DNA from: Paucibacter sp. KBW04
GTDB taxonomy: Bacteria; Pseudomonadota; Gammaproteobacteria; Burkholderiales; Burkholderiaceae_C
Assembly (NCBI RefSeq): GCF_003852425.1
Contig: NZ_QAJN01000018.1
Span: 1 to 47,331 of the forward strand
Reading direction: 5' to 3'
Length of the DNA stretch: 47,331 nt
The position numbers were made by a program, and so were the translations under genes. Positions within the stretch are counted from its first letter, which is position 1. Every line of letters begins with the position of its first letter. Below, in pieces: positions 1 through 7,653 of the stretch. The notes below the pieces were generated by a model that did no database searches, was not told the DNA's origin, and saw only the letters and a list, made by a program, of their open reading frames with translations.

Positions 1-13
1 TCAAGACGGTTGC

Positions 14-979
14 TCAGTCCAGCCGCCCCAGCCTCACCATGGTGTTGCCCGGCTTGCCATGCTGGGTGCTGGGCATGACCAGCACGGCGTTGTCGTAACG
101 GGTCTTGAATACATGCTCGCCGTCTTGCGCGAAGGCGGTGCCGGCGGTGGGGATCACGTCCAGACCGCGCACCGGGAAGAGGAAGTGGAAGTCGCTGCTG
201 CGTGCCGTCACCGCCTCGTCCACCCGCACGATGTTTTGCTGGGCCGGCAGGGCCAGGCGCAAACGGTCTTGCGCCCAGGCCGTGTCCACCATGCCGGTGA
301 GCTTGAGAAAGCGCACCATGCCGTCGATGGCCACATCGGCCGCCGCCGCTTCCCAGTGCTGACCGCATTCGATCAAGAGCGCGTTCTTGTGGCTGCTCGG
401 GTCGCCAAAGCCGCCGCGATCGCGCATGCGCAGGCCGGAGGGATGGCCGGTGTCGATCAGCAAATCACCGGGCATGCCTAATTGGCGCGCAAAAGCTGCG
501 CCCTTGTCCAGCAGGCCGCAGACCATCAGCGGCCGGCAGGCGTCCTGCATGGAATGGATGTCGAACAGAAAATCCGCCGCGTCCACAAATGGCTGCAACT
601 GGCGCGCCCGACGCAGCTCCAGCGAATCGCCGGGGCCGAACAAGACCTCGTCGGCCCAGACGCGATTCAGGTCCTCGTCCACACAACGCGAGGCATTGGG
701 ATTGGCCGCGTCGAAGCGTGCATAAGCCTCCACATTGGCGAAGCTGAGAATCAGCTTGCCCATCAAGGGCTGAACGCTGCGGCCCATGCCTTGCTGGAGC
801 AACCAGTCCAGGGCAATGGCCCCGCAGAGCTCATTGCCGTGGGTGAGGGCCTGCACCATCACCGTCGGCCCGGGCAGCCCGGAGTCAAACACATGTACAA
901 AATCCACACCGCTATTGCTGTGGCGGTAGGGGCTGATATCGGGTGGGGTCAGGATGACCGGAGGAGAGGACATGGGCAT
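14..979 (-). CDS. Succinylglutamate desuccinylase/aspartoacylase family zinc hydrolase
   Basis: A 321-residue protein of the AstE/aspartoacylase branch of the M14-like zinc carboxypeptidase fold, which removes acyl groups from N-acylated amino acids or similar amides. Visible motifs are the zinc pair HGNE (His47, Glu50), DLNRVW (103-108), the third zinc ligand in DIHSMQD (His142), and the likely catalytic Glu204 in ECGQHW. Length fits the family. Two ATGs are possible (979 and 973) and neither has a clear Shine-Dalgarno. It has no arginine-catabolism neighbours, so it is probably not AstE itself. The substrate cannot be told from sequence. It is divergent from the GrpB-family gene. Confidence 0.85.
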   Translation of the reverse strand: MPMSSPPVILTPPDISPYRHSNSGVDFVHVFDSGLPGPTVMVQALTHGNELCGAIALDWLLQQGMGRSVQPLMGKLILSFANVEAYARFDAANPNASRCVDEDLNRVWADEVLFGPGDSLELRRARQLQPFVDAADFLFDIHSMQDACRPLMVCGLLDKGAAFARQLGMPGDLLIDTGHPSGLRMRDRGGFGDPSSHKNALLIECGQHWEAAAADVAIDGMVRFLKLTGMVDTAWAQDRLRLALPAQQNIVRVDEAVTARSSDFHFLFPVRGLDVIPTAGTAFAQDGEHVFKTRYDNAVLVMPSTQHGKPGNTMVRLGRLD

Positions 980-1112
980 GGGGGCAATATTAGGGCAGGG
1001 CCGAATCCTCGGCTTCGTTTCGTCGCTGATTTAGCCTAGGGGAATTTCAGCACATGCGGCAGCGGCAGGCGCGAGGCAAACTGTTGCGGGTGCACCTAAC
1101 TTGCTTCTAGCG

Positions 1113-1649
1113 ATGAACGACACCCAGTCCCTTCAACAGGCTATTCACGAAGTGATCGTCTTGGAGGCTCACGATCCCGCCTGGGCCCTTCGATTTGAGC
1201 AGGAGCGGCAAAGACTGTTGACGTTTGCGCCTGCGGCTTTCCTGGACATTCAGCATATTGGCAGCACGGCCGTGCCTGGCCTGTTGGCCAAGCCAGTTGT
1301 CGATGTCCTGGGTGGTGTGGCGTCGATGGAGGCGGCCGATACCTTGGTGGCAGCACTGCTCGACTTTGGCTACACCACATCGGCCGAGTTCAATGCAAGT
1401 CTGAGTGATAGGCGCTGGCTGATGCGCCATGCTCAGGGGCGGCGAACCCATCATCTGCACCTTGTCGTACTCGGCAGTTCCACTTGGTTGGAGCACTTGC
1501 GATTTCGTGACGTGCTACGCGCCGATACCGCACTGGCCGCTCAGTACTCGAAGCTCAAGCAAGTGCTGGTTCAGCAGCACGCCGAGGACCGCGAGGCCTA
1601 CACCGAGGCGAAGGCAGGCTTTGTCCGCGCCGCCCTCGCTGCAAATTGA
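1113..1649 (+). CDS. GrpB family protein (UPF0157)
   Basis: A 178-residue protein of the GrpB/UPF0157 family, which has a nucleotidyltransferase-like fold and no firmly established reaction. The diagnostic signature IGSTAVPGLLAKPVVD lies at about residues 49-64, followed by family-typical HHLHLV and FRDVLR segments. I chose the ATG at 1113 over the in-frame TTG at 1101 because the family usually begins about 20 residues before the first conserved strand. Length matches the family. It is a single gene between a divergent acylase and a convergent lipoprotein gene, so the context gives no functional hint. Confidence 0.85.
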   Translation: MNDTQSLQQAIHEVIVLEAHDPAWALRFEQERQRLLTFAPAAFLDIQHIGSTAVPGLLAKPVVDVLGGVASMEAADTLVAALLDFGYTTSAEFNASLSDRRWLMRHAQGRRTHHLHLVVLGSSTWLEHLRFRDVLRADTALAAQYSKLKQVLVQQHAEDREAYTEAKAGFVRAALAAN

Positions 1650-1655
1650 ACTCGT

Positions 1656-2528
1656 TTAGCAGCTCTTGCCTGAGGCCGCATTCTTGATTGCCTGCAGCAT
1701 GGCGGCCTGGCCTTGCGGGCGCCCGGCGATGCCGCCATGGCCGACCTCGGGCACCAGCACCAGGGTGGCGCATTGCTTGTGCTGCATGTGTTGAACAATG
1801 TCCTGGCTGAAGCGTGGCGGAGTGGTCTCGTCTTTTTCACCCGCCAAGAGCAGGGTGGGGCGCTGCAGGTCTTGCAAGGCTTTGCGATTGTCAAAGGCAC
1901 GCACGCTCTCGGCCAGGGTGACGGTGACAAAGGGGGTGGCGTACCAAGGCACGCGCTGGTCGGCCCATTCCTGGGCATTGGTCAGGCTGCCTTCCAGAAT
2001 CAGTGCCTGGGGTGGCAGATCCTGGCTCAGATGGCCGCTGACCAGGCTGCCCAGGGAGTAGCCCCAGTACACCAAGGGCAGGGCCTCGCCACCCAGGCGG
2101 CGCGCCTCGGCCACGATGCTGCTGGCGTCGCTGCGCAGCTGCGGCGTGCCGCCCTGGCCTTCGCTGAGGCCCGTGCCGCGGTAGTCCCAGAGCAGCAGAT
2201 TGGCGGGCAGGGCTTCGCTGGTTTTGAGTAAATACTTGATGGTCTTTTGAACCGTGTTGCCGGCACCCTGGAAGTAAACCAGGGTGACTTGCGCACCGGG
2301 CTTGCGGACGAAGACGCCGCTCAGCAGCGTGCCGTCCTCTGCCTTGACGCTGATCCGCTCCAACTGGGCGGCCGAGGCCTGGGCCTGCGCCTGGCCGAAC
2401 CAGTCGTCCTGCGGGGCCGCCTGGCCGCGGCGGAACATATCGCCGTCTTGCACATTGATGTGGGTGCAGGCGCTCAAGCTCAGGACGAGCAGGGTGGCAA
2501 GCAGGGCGCGCTGAGGAAGTTTTGTCAT
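1656..2528 (-). CDS. Alpha/beta hydrolase lipoprotein
   Basis: A 290-residue lipoprotein hydrolase. The N-terminus is a lipoprotein signal with lipobox LSAC and acylated Cys21, so the mature enzyme is probably membrane-anchored outside the cytoplasm. The alpha/beta-hydrolase core shows DYRGTGLSEG (115-124), nucleophile elbow GYSLG (Ser158), an acid in GEKDETTPP (Asp233) and a C-terminal histidine in EVGHGG (His264). That is a complete triad, and the layout resembles the BEM46/YfhR-like serine hydrolases. The substrate is unknown. It ends 7 bases after the convergent GrpB-family gene, with no obvious terminator between them. Confidence 0.85.
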   Translation of the reverse strand: MTKLPQRALLATLLVLSLSACTHINVQDGDMFRRGQAAPQDDWFGQAQAQASAAQLERISVKAEDGTLLSGVFVRKPGAQVTLVYFQGAGNTVQKTIKYLLKTSEALPANLLLWDYRGTGLSEGQGGTPQLRSDASSIVAEARRLGGEALPLVYWGYSLGSLVSGHLSQDLPPQALILEGSLTNAQEWADQRVPWYATPFVTVTLAESVRAFDNRKALQDLQRPTLLLAGEKDETTPPRFSQDIVQHMQHKQCATLVLVPEVGHGGIAGRPQGQAAMLQAIKNAASGKSC

Positions 2529-2625
2529 GGCAGGAAAACGGCGGTTACAAAATTCAGGGAGGCCAGTCTACGTGTTCGCCTTGCGCGCTCGCCACTGAAA
2601 TTTGGCATTCCTTCCCCAGCTTCCC

Positions 2626-3270
2626 CTAACTCGCCATACTGGCCCGCTCCGCCATCCGCGCCCGCCAGCGCAGCAGATGCGGGTGGTTTTCATCCGGCTT
2701 GAGCTTGACCACGCGGGCAAAGTCCACCGCCACCACGGCCGTGATGTCGGCGATGCTGAAATGCGCGCCGGCGATGTAGTCCTGCTCGGCCAGGCGTTCG
2801 TTCAGCAGCAGGAAGAATTGCTGGATCCGCGCCAAGCCTCGCTGGGCCAGTTCCGGGATTTGCGCATAGCCTACCGGGCCCGGCAGGGCGCGCCCGGCCA
2901 TGGCGGGCGCGCTATTGCGCAAGGCCTCGGCGACGGCCATCAGGCCTTCAAATTCCATGCGCCAGTTCCAGCTGGCGATCTCGGCTTTCTCTTGCGCTGT
3001 GCGACCCAGCAGGGGCGGCTCAGGAAAGCGCGCCTCCAGGTAGGCGGCGATGGCAGCGTTGTCGGTCAGCAGCAATTTTTCGTTAGGTTCGGCGATCAGC
3101 AAGGCCGGCACGGTGCATTGCGGGTTGATCTGGCGGTAGGCCTCGCCCAGTTGCTCGCCGCTGCGCAGATCGATCTGCACCGTGTTGTGCGCGACGCCTT
3201 TCTCGGCCAGCAGGATGCGGGCGCGGCGGGGGCTGGGCGCGGTGGCGCAGTCGTACAAGGTGATGCTCAT
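2626..3270 (-). CDS. Glutathione S-transferase family protein
   Basis: A 214-residue glutathione transferase. The N-terminal thioredoxin-like half carries ATAPSPRRARILLAEKG, VPALLIAEP and the glutathione-binding turn LTDNAAIAAYLEARFP. The all-helical C-terminal half ends with the usual IADITAVVAVDFA segment. The start codon overlaps the stop of the upstream YghU-type gene by 4 bases (ATGA), so the two are translationally coupled, with the crotonase gene first in the operon. The likely role is glutathione conjugation or thiol redox chemistry in the cytoplasm. The electrophile is unknown. Confidence 0.88.
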   Translation of the reverse strand: MSITLYDCATAPSPRRARILLAEKGVAHNTVQIDLRSGEQLGEAYRQINPQCTVPALLIAEPNEKLLLTDNAAIAAYLEARFPEPPLLGRTAQEKAEIASWNWRMEFEGLMAVAEALRNSAPAMAGRALPGPVGYAQIPELAQRGLARIQQFFLLLNERLAEQDYIAGAHFSIADITAVVAVDFARVVKLKPDENHPHLLRWRARMAERASMAS

Positions 3271-4124
3271 CGTTTGTCCTGCGTCTTGCTGTCGAAGTCG
3301 CTGGCCTCGTGGCGTTCATGCAGCTGGCTGGAAGGTTCGCCCCAGGCGCGGTTGACCTTGCGGCCGCGTTGCACGGCGGGGCGTTTTGCGATGGCGTCCG
3401 TCCAGCGCAGCACGTTCTTGTAATCCTGCACCTGCAAGAACTCACCGGCCTCGTAGAGCTGGCCCTTGACCAGGGCGCCGTACCAGGGCCAGACGGCCAT
3501 ATCGGCGATGCTGTAGTCCTCGCCCGCCAGGTATGTGTGCGCCGCCAAGTGGCGGTCCAGCACATCGAGCTGGCGTTTGACCTCCATGGCATAGCGGTCG
3601 ATCGCGTACTCGATCTTGTGCGGCGCATAGGCATAAAAATGGCCGAAGCCACCGCCCAGAAAGGGCGCGCTGCCCATCTGCCAGAACAACCAAGACAGGC
3701 ACTCGGCCCGCGCCGCGCCGCCAGTCGGCATGAAGGCGCCGCCGAACTTCTCTGACAGGTATTGCAGGATGGCACCGGACTCGAACACCCGCACCGGTGT
3801 AGGCCCGCTGCGGTCCAGCAGGGCAGGGATCTTGGAGTTGGGGTTGACGGCCACAAAGCCGCTGCCAAACTGATGGCCCTCGTTGATGCGGATCAGCCAG
3901 GCGTCGTATTCCGCGCCGCTGTGTCCCAGCTCCAGCAACTCCTCCAACATCACCGTCACCTTGACGCCGTTGGGCGTGGCCAGGGAGTAGAGCTGCAAAG
4001 GGTGGCGGCCCACCGGCAGTTCTTGCTCATGCGTGGCAGCCGCCACCGGGCGGTTGATATTGGCGAACTGGCCGCCGTTGGCCTTCTGCCAGGTCCAGAC
4101 CTTGGGGGGGATGTACTCGCTCAT
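3267..4124 (-). CDS. yghU: Glutathione-dependent disulfide-bond oxidoreductase, YghU type
   Basis: A 285-residue member of the YghU/YfcG nu-class glutathione transferases, which bind two glutathiones and reduce disulfides or organic hydroperoxides. Recognisable features are the long N-terminal extension beginning SEYIPPKVWTWQK, the thioredoxin-fold segment LYSLATPNGVKVTVMLEE, NPNSKIPALLD, the glutathione-binding FESGAILQYLSEK, and C-terminal YSIADMAVWPWYG. Length equals the family norm. The start overlaps the crotonase stop by 4 bases and the stop overlaps the next GST start by 4 bases, giving a tight three-gene operon. Confidence 0.92.
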   Translation of the reverse strand: MSEYIPPKVWTWQKANGGQFANINRPVAAATHEQELPVGRHPLQLYSLATPNGVKVTVMLEELLELGHSGAEYDAWLIRINEGHQFGSGFVAVNPNSKIPALLDRSGPTPVRVFESGAILQYLSEKFGGAFMPTGGAARAECLSWLFWQMGSAPFLGGGFGHFYAYAPHKIEYAIDRYAMEVKRQLDVLDRHLAAHTYLAGEDYSIADMAVWPWYGALVKGQLYEAGEFLQVQDYKNVLRWTDAIAKRPAVQRGRKVNRAWGEPSSQLHERHEASDFDSKTQDKR

Positions 4125-4978
4125 TCGGCCTTCTCCGTCGAATGCAGGGGGGCGAACTCGCCCGGTTTTTTGAGCTTCCAGGCCATGATGGCGCGGCCCA
4201 TTTCCTCAACATCAAAGATGGCGCTTTGCAGCAGCGTCATCTGCTGCAGCGAGGCGGCCACGCCGTGGTCGCGGGCGTGGTTCATGGCCAGCTTGCTGCC
4301 GGCCATGGCCAGGGGGGACTTGCCGGCGATTTGGCGGGCAACGCCCATGGCATGCTCTAGCAGGGCAGCCTGATCGGGCAGCACGGCATTGACCAGGCCG
4401 GCGCTCAAGGCCCGCTCGGCACTCAGGCGCTCGCCGGTGTAAGCCATCTCGCGGGCCAGGCCGGCGGGCATCAGATGCTGCAGGCGTTGCAGCACGCCGA
4501 GGTCGGCGGTCATGCCGATCTGAATTTCTTGCACGCTGAAGAAGGCATCGGCCGTGGCGAAGCGCATATCGCAGGCGGCCGCCAGGTCCAGCGCACCACC
4601 GATGCAGCCACCTTGCACGGCGCAGAGCACCGGGAAGCGGGCTTCATCGAGGGCGCTGAAGCAGTCCATCAGCTGGCGCAAGGTGCTTTGAAAAGCCAGG
4701 CGGGCGCGTGCCGTGCTCGTATCCAGCAAGGCGTCTTGCGAGGCGAACGTTTCCAGCGCCATGCCGGCGCTGAAATGCTTGCCGGTGGACGAGATCAGCA
4801 GCACGCGGGTGCGGCCAGCGGCGTCCAACTCCCGCACCGCATCGCGCAGGGCGGGGAAGAAGGCGGGGGCCATGGTGTTCATGCGCTCGGGGCGATTGAG
4901 CTGCAGATGGGCGATGCCCGCGTCTTGCGGGTCCACGCCCTCGCCTTCGCAAGTGTTGATGGTGAAAAATTCGTTCAT
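4121..4978 (-). CDS. Crotonase family enzyme, dienoyl-CoA isomerase-like
   Basis: A 285-residue crotonase-fold enzyme. The oxyanion-hole segments GKHFSAGMALE and GGCIGGALDLAAACD are present. Segment VQEIQIGMTADLGVLQRL has the Glu and Asp eight residues apart that, together with the Asp of ALDLA, match the three acidic catalytic residues of delta3,5-delta2,4-dienoyl-CoA isomerase (ECH1). I therefore favour that reaction, a step in breakdown of odd-position polyunsaturated acyl-CoA, over plain enoyl-CoA hydratase. It is first in an ATGA-overlapping operon with two glutathione transferases, an unusual pairing that could link unsaturated or peroxidised lipid turnover to thiol defence (inference). 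Confidence 0.85.
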   Translation of the reverse strand: MNEFFTINTCEGEGVDPQDAGIAHLQLNRPERMNTMAPAFFPALRDAVRELDAAGRTRVLLISSTGKHFSAGMALETFASQDALLDTSTARARLAFQSTLRQLMDCFSALDEARFPVLCAVQGGCIGGALDLAAACDMRFATADAFFSVQEIQIGMTADLGVLQRLQHLMPAGLAREMAYTGERLSAERALSAGLVNAVLPDQAALLEHAMGVARQIAGKSPLAMAGSKLAMNHARDHGVAASLQQMTLLQSAIFDVEEMGRAIMAWKLKKPGEFAPLHSTEKAE

Positions 4979-5132
4979 GGCCGGGTCTCCCTGGGAAGCT
5001 TGAATAGGGGAAAGCCTAGCTGCTTAGCAGGCGGATGCTGTCCGCCGTGTGACATCGGGGGTGAATTAGACCCAGCCATCCAGAGTCCCAATGCGCGGGC
5101 AAGCCCTGGGGCGGAGGGGGACGATGGCTGTC

Positions 5133-5138
5133 TACACT
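5133..5138 (+). promoter_or_regulatory. Candidate -10 box of a leaderless promoter
   Basis: TACACT lies 6 bases before the ATG at 5145. With normal spacing transcription would begin at or next to the start codon, giving a leaderless mRNA. No convincing -35 hexamer is visible 17 bases upstream, so support is the -10 box and the recurrence of the same spacing at other genes in the window. Confidence 0.4.
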
Positions 5139-5144
5139 GGGGCG

Positions 5145-6041
5145 ATGCGTACCTTGAAAACCGATGATGGTCTGCCCCTGCATTGGCGGCAATGGAGTCT
5201 GCCTGGCGAGATGGCTGGTGGAGCGCCCGCAAGAGGCACGGTCTTGATCGTCCACGGCCTGGGCGAGCATATCGGCCGCTATGAGCATGTGGCGGCTCAG
5301 CTCAATGGCTGGGGCTGGCATGTGGTGGGTTACGACCAGCGCGGCCACGGCGCCTCGGGTGGCAAGCGCGGCGATGTGCCCACGGCCGAGCGCCTGCTGC
5401 AAGACCTGGCCCTGGTGATCGACGAGCTGCGCGCCGACCCGGTGCTGGGCCGAGGGGCGCAGGTGCTGCTGGGCCATAGCATGGGCGGCTTGGTGGCCGC
5501 ACGCTTTGTGGCCGGCGGTTTGGCAGCCCAGCGCGAGGGCGGTGAGGGTGGCGGCGCGGGTGCCTTGCCGGCCTGGTTCCGCCCGGTCCACGCCCTGGTC
5601 TTGAGCAGCCCGGCCCTGGACCCCGGCATGTCGGCCTTTCAACGCCTGCAGCTCGCCCTGGGCGTCAGCCTGGCCCCGCATCTGGCGGTGGGCAATGGGC
5701 TCAAGACGGACTGGATTTCGCGCGACAAGGCCGTTGTGCAGGCCTATATCGCCGACCCCCTGGTCCATGACCGCATCACCCCCACCCTGGCCAAGATGAT
5801 TGTGGAGGGCGGCGAGCTGGTGCGGCGCCAGGCCCAGGACTGGGTCGTGCCCACCTTGCTGCTCTGGGCTGGCAGCGACCGCTGCGTGGCCCCCAGCGGC
5901 AGCGCCGAGTTTGCCGCCGCCGCGCCGACCCAGCTGCTGCGGTCGCATTGCTTTGAGCCCCTCTTCCACGAGATCTTCAATGAGCCGGAGCAGGCGCAGG
6001 TCTTCGCGGAGTTGCAAGGCTGGCTGGCTCAGAGGTTCTAA
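5145..6041 (+). CDS. Alpha/beta hydrolase, monoacylglycerol lipase-like
   Basis: A 298-residue serine hydrolase of the Hydrolase_4/serine aminopeptidase S33 group. Motifs in order are VHGLGEHIGRYEHVA (oxyanion region), GYDQRGHGASGG, nucleophile elbow GHSMGG, acid in WAGSDRCVAP and a late histidine in LFHEIFNEPE. This pattern is typical of monoacylglycerol and lysophospholipase-type enzymes. The frame is open upstream to an ATG at 5091, but the ATG at 5145 begins the conserved TDDGLPLHWRQW and is placed just after a -10-like box, so I chose it. It has no signal peptide. It is followed 60 bases later by the M20 peptidase and may share its transcript. Confidence 0.86.
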   Translation: MRTLKTDDGLPLHWRQWSLPGEMAGGAPARGTVLIVHGLGEHIGRYEHVAAQLNGWGWHVVGYDQRGHGASGGKRGDVPTAERLLQDLALVIDELRADPVLGRGAQVLLGHSMGGLVAARFVAGGLAAQREGGEGGGAGALPAWFRPVHALVLSSPALDPGMSAFQRLQLALGVSLAPHLAVGNGLKTDWISRDKAVVQAYIADPLVHDRITPTLAKMIVEGGELVRRQAQDWVVPTLLLWAGSDRCVAPSGSAEFAAAAPTQLLRSHCFEPLFHEIFNEPEQAQVFAELQGWLAQRF

Positions 6042-6064
6042 AATCAGCAGAGCGACCCTGACCA

Positions 6065-6099
6065 TGGGGTCCACTCTCTTGCCACAAGCCGGGACCCCA
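6065..6099 (+). promoter_or_regulatory. Hairpin abutting the M20 peptidase start codon
   Basis: TGGGGTCC (6065-6072) can pair with GGACCCCA (6092-6099) around a 19-base loop. The right arm ends two bases before the ATG at 6102 and occupies the place where a Shine-Dalgarno would lie; none is visible. In RNA this stem could limit initiation or form an attenuator between the two genes. The function is inferred from position only. Confidence 0.35.
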
Positions 6100-6101
6100 C
6101 C

Positions 6102-7577
6102 ATGAATGCTCGCGACCCCTCTTTGCCCCTGCCCGCCGATCAAGCCACCGCCCTGGGCGAATTCGCCTCCCGCGTGTGGGATGAAGAGATCGTGCCGGCC
6201 CTGACCCAGTACATCGCCATTCCGGCCAAGAGCCCCATGTTCGATGCCGACTGGGCCGCCAATGGCCATATCGAAAAAGTGCTGCGCGATGCCGCAAGCT
6301 GGGTCGAGAGCAAGAAGGTGCCGGGCCTGAAGCTGGAAGTGATTCGCCTCGAAGGCCGCACGCCGGTGATCTTCTTCGAGGTGCCGGGTACCAAGGTGGA
6401 CAGCACGGACACGGTGCTGCTTTACGGCCACCTGGACAAGCAGCCCGAGTTCAGCGGCTGGCGCAACGACTTGGGCCCCTGGACGCCCAAGTACGAGGAC
6501 GGCAAGCTCTACGGCCGTGGCGGCGCCGACGACGGTTACGCCGTCTACGCCTCGCTGACGGCCATCATGGCCCTGGACAAGCAAGGCATCCCACGCCCGC
6601 GTTGCGTGGGCCTGATCGAGACCTGCGAGGAAAGCGGCTCCTACGATCTGCCGGCTTATATCGAGGTGTTGAAGGAGCGCATGGGCCAGGTCTCCCTGGT
6701 CGTTTGCCTGGACTCCGGCGCGGGTGACTATGAACAGCTGTGGCTGACCACCAGCCTGCGCGGCATGGTCAGCGGCGTGCTGAAGGTGGAGGTGCTGACC
6801 GAGGGCATCCACTCCGGTGATGCCTCGGGCGTGGTGCCGTCCTCCTTCCGCATCCTGCGCCAGGTGCTGGACCGCCTGGAGGATTCCAAGACCGGCCGCC
6901 TGCTGCCCGAGAGCTTCCACTGCGACATCCCGCTCAACCGCATCGAACAAGCCAAGGCCACGGCCGCCATCCTCAAGGACGAGGTCTACAAACGCCTGCC
7001 CTGGGCCTGCGGTGCCGACGGCGGCCCGGTGCTGCCGATGACGGATCAGCCGGTGGACGTGCTGCTCAACCGCACCTGGCGCCCGACCCTGTCGGTGACC
7101 GGCGTGGACGGCTTCCCCGAGATGAAGAGCGCCGGCAATGTGCTGCGCCCGCACACCGCTTTCAAGCTCTCGCTGCGCCTGCCCCCGCTGATCGACGGCA
7201 ACGAGGCCGCGCTGCGCCTGAAGGCCTTGCTGGAAGACAACGCGCCTTACAACGCCAAGGTCACCTTTGTGCCGGACGGCCGCGCCGGAGCCTACGGCGC
7301 CACGGGCTGGAACACGCCCGATCTCTCGCCCTGGTTGAGCAGCGCGCTGAACGAGGCCAGCCTGGCGCATTTCGGCGCCCCGGTGGGCTATATCGGCCAA
7401 GGCGGCACCATCCCCTTGATGAGCATGCTGCAAAAAGGCTTCCCGGCCGCGCAGATGGTGGTCTGCGGCGTCTTGGGCCCCAAGAGCAATGCCCACGGCC
7501 CTAACGAGTTCTTGCATGTGCCCTATGGCAAGCGCCTGACGGCGGCGGTGGCGCAAATCATGGCGGCGCAGCCCTGA
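6102..7577 (+). CDS. M20 family metallopeptidase (dipeptidase-like)
   Basis: A 491-residue M20 zinc peptidase, close in style to carnosinase/cytosolic dipeptidase-type enzymes. The di-zinc site is visible: YGHLDKQP (His110, with Asp112 orienting it), GRGGADDG (bridging Asp143) and ETCEESGS (Glu176 general base, Glu177 ligand). A lid domain carries GIHSGDASG, and the C-terminal catalytic half ends with GQGGTIPLM and HGPNEFLHV (last histidine ligand). Length matches the family. It has no signal peptide, so it is probably cytoplasmic and cleaves dipeptides or N-acylated amino acids. A strong terminator follows. Confidence 0.9.
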   Translation: MNARDPSLPLPADQATALGEFASRVWDEEIVPALTQYIAIPAKSPMFDADWAANGHIEKVLRDAASWVESKKVPGLKLEVIRLEGRTPVIFFEVPGTKVDSTDTVLLYGHLDKQPEFSGWRNDLGPWTPKYEDGKLYGRGGADDGYAVYASLTAIMALDKQGIPRPRCVGLIETCEESGSYDLPAYIEVLKERMGQVSLVVCLDSGAGDYEQLWLTTSLRGMVSGVLKVEVLTEGIHSGDASGVVPSSFRILRQVLDRLEDSKTGRLLPESFHCDIPLNRIEQAKATAAILKDEVYKRLPWACGADGGPVLPMTDQPVDVLLNRTWRPTLSVTGVDGFPEMKSAGNVLRPHTAFKLSLRLPPLIDGNEAALRLKALLEDNAPYNAKVTFVPDGRAGAYGATGWNTPDLSPWLSSALNEASLAHFGAPVGYIGQGGTIPLMSMLQKGFPAAQMVVCGVLGPKSNAHGPNEFLHVPYGKRLTAAVAQIMAAQP

Positions 7578-7605
7578 GGCTCAGTCACGCTGACGTTTAG
7601 ACACA

Positions 7606-7633
7606 AAAAAGGCCTCGGTGACGAGGCCTTTTT
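7606..7633. terminator. Bidirectional intrinsic terminator
   Basis: A perfect stem of AAAAAGGCCTCG with its complement, GTGA loop, gives a G/C core flanked by A-run and T-run so that it reads as a Rho-independent terminator on both strands. It lies between the convergent M20 peptidase and amgK genes. Confidence 0.93.
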
Positions 7634-7653
7634 GCATGGCGCAGGCGCTGGGC

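Noticed and set aside
5016-7556. An 846-codon open frame on the minus strand
   Set aside because: It lies opposite the lipase-like and M20 genes, its residues are Ala/Gln/His/Gly-rich as expected from reverse reading of GC-rich codons, and it shows no domain.
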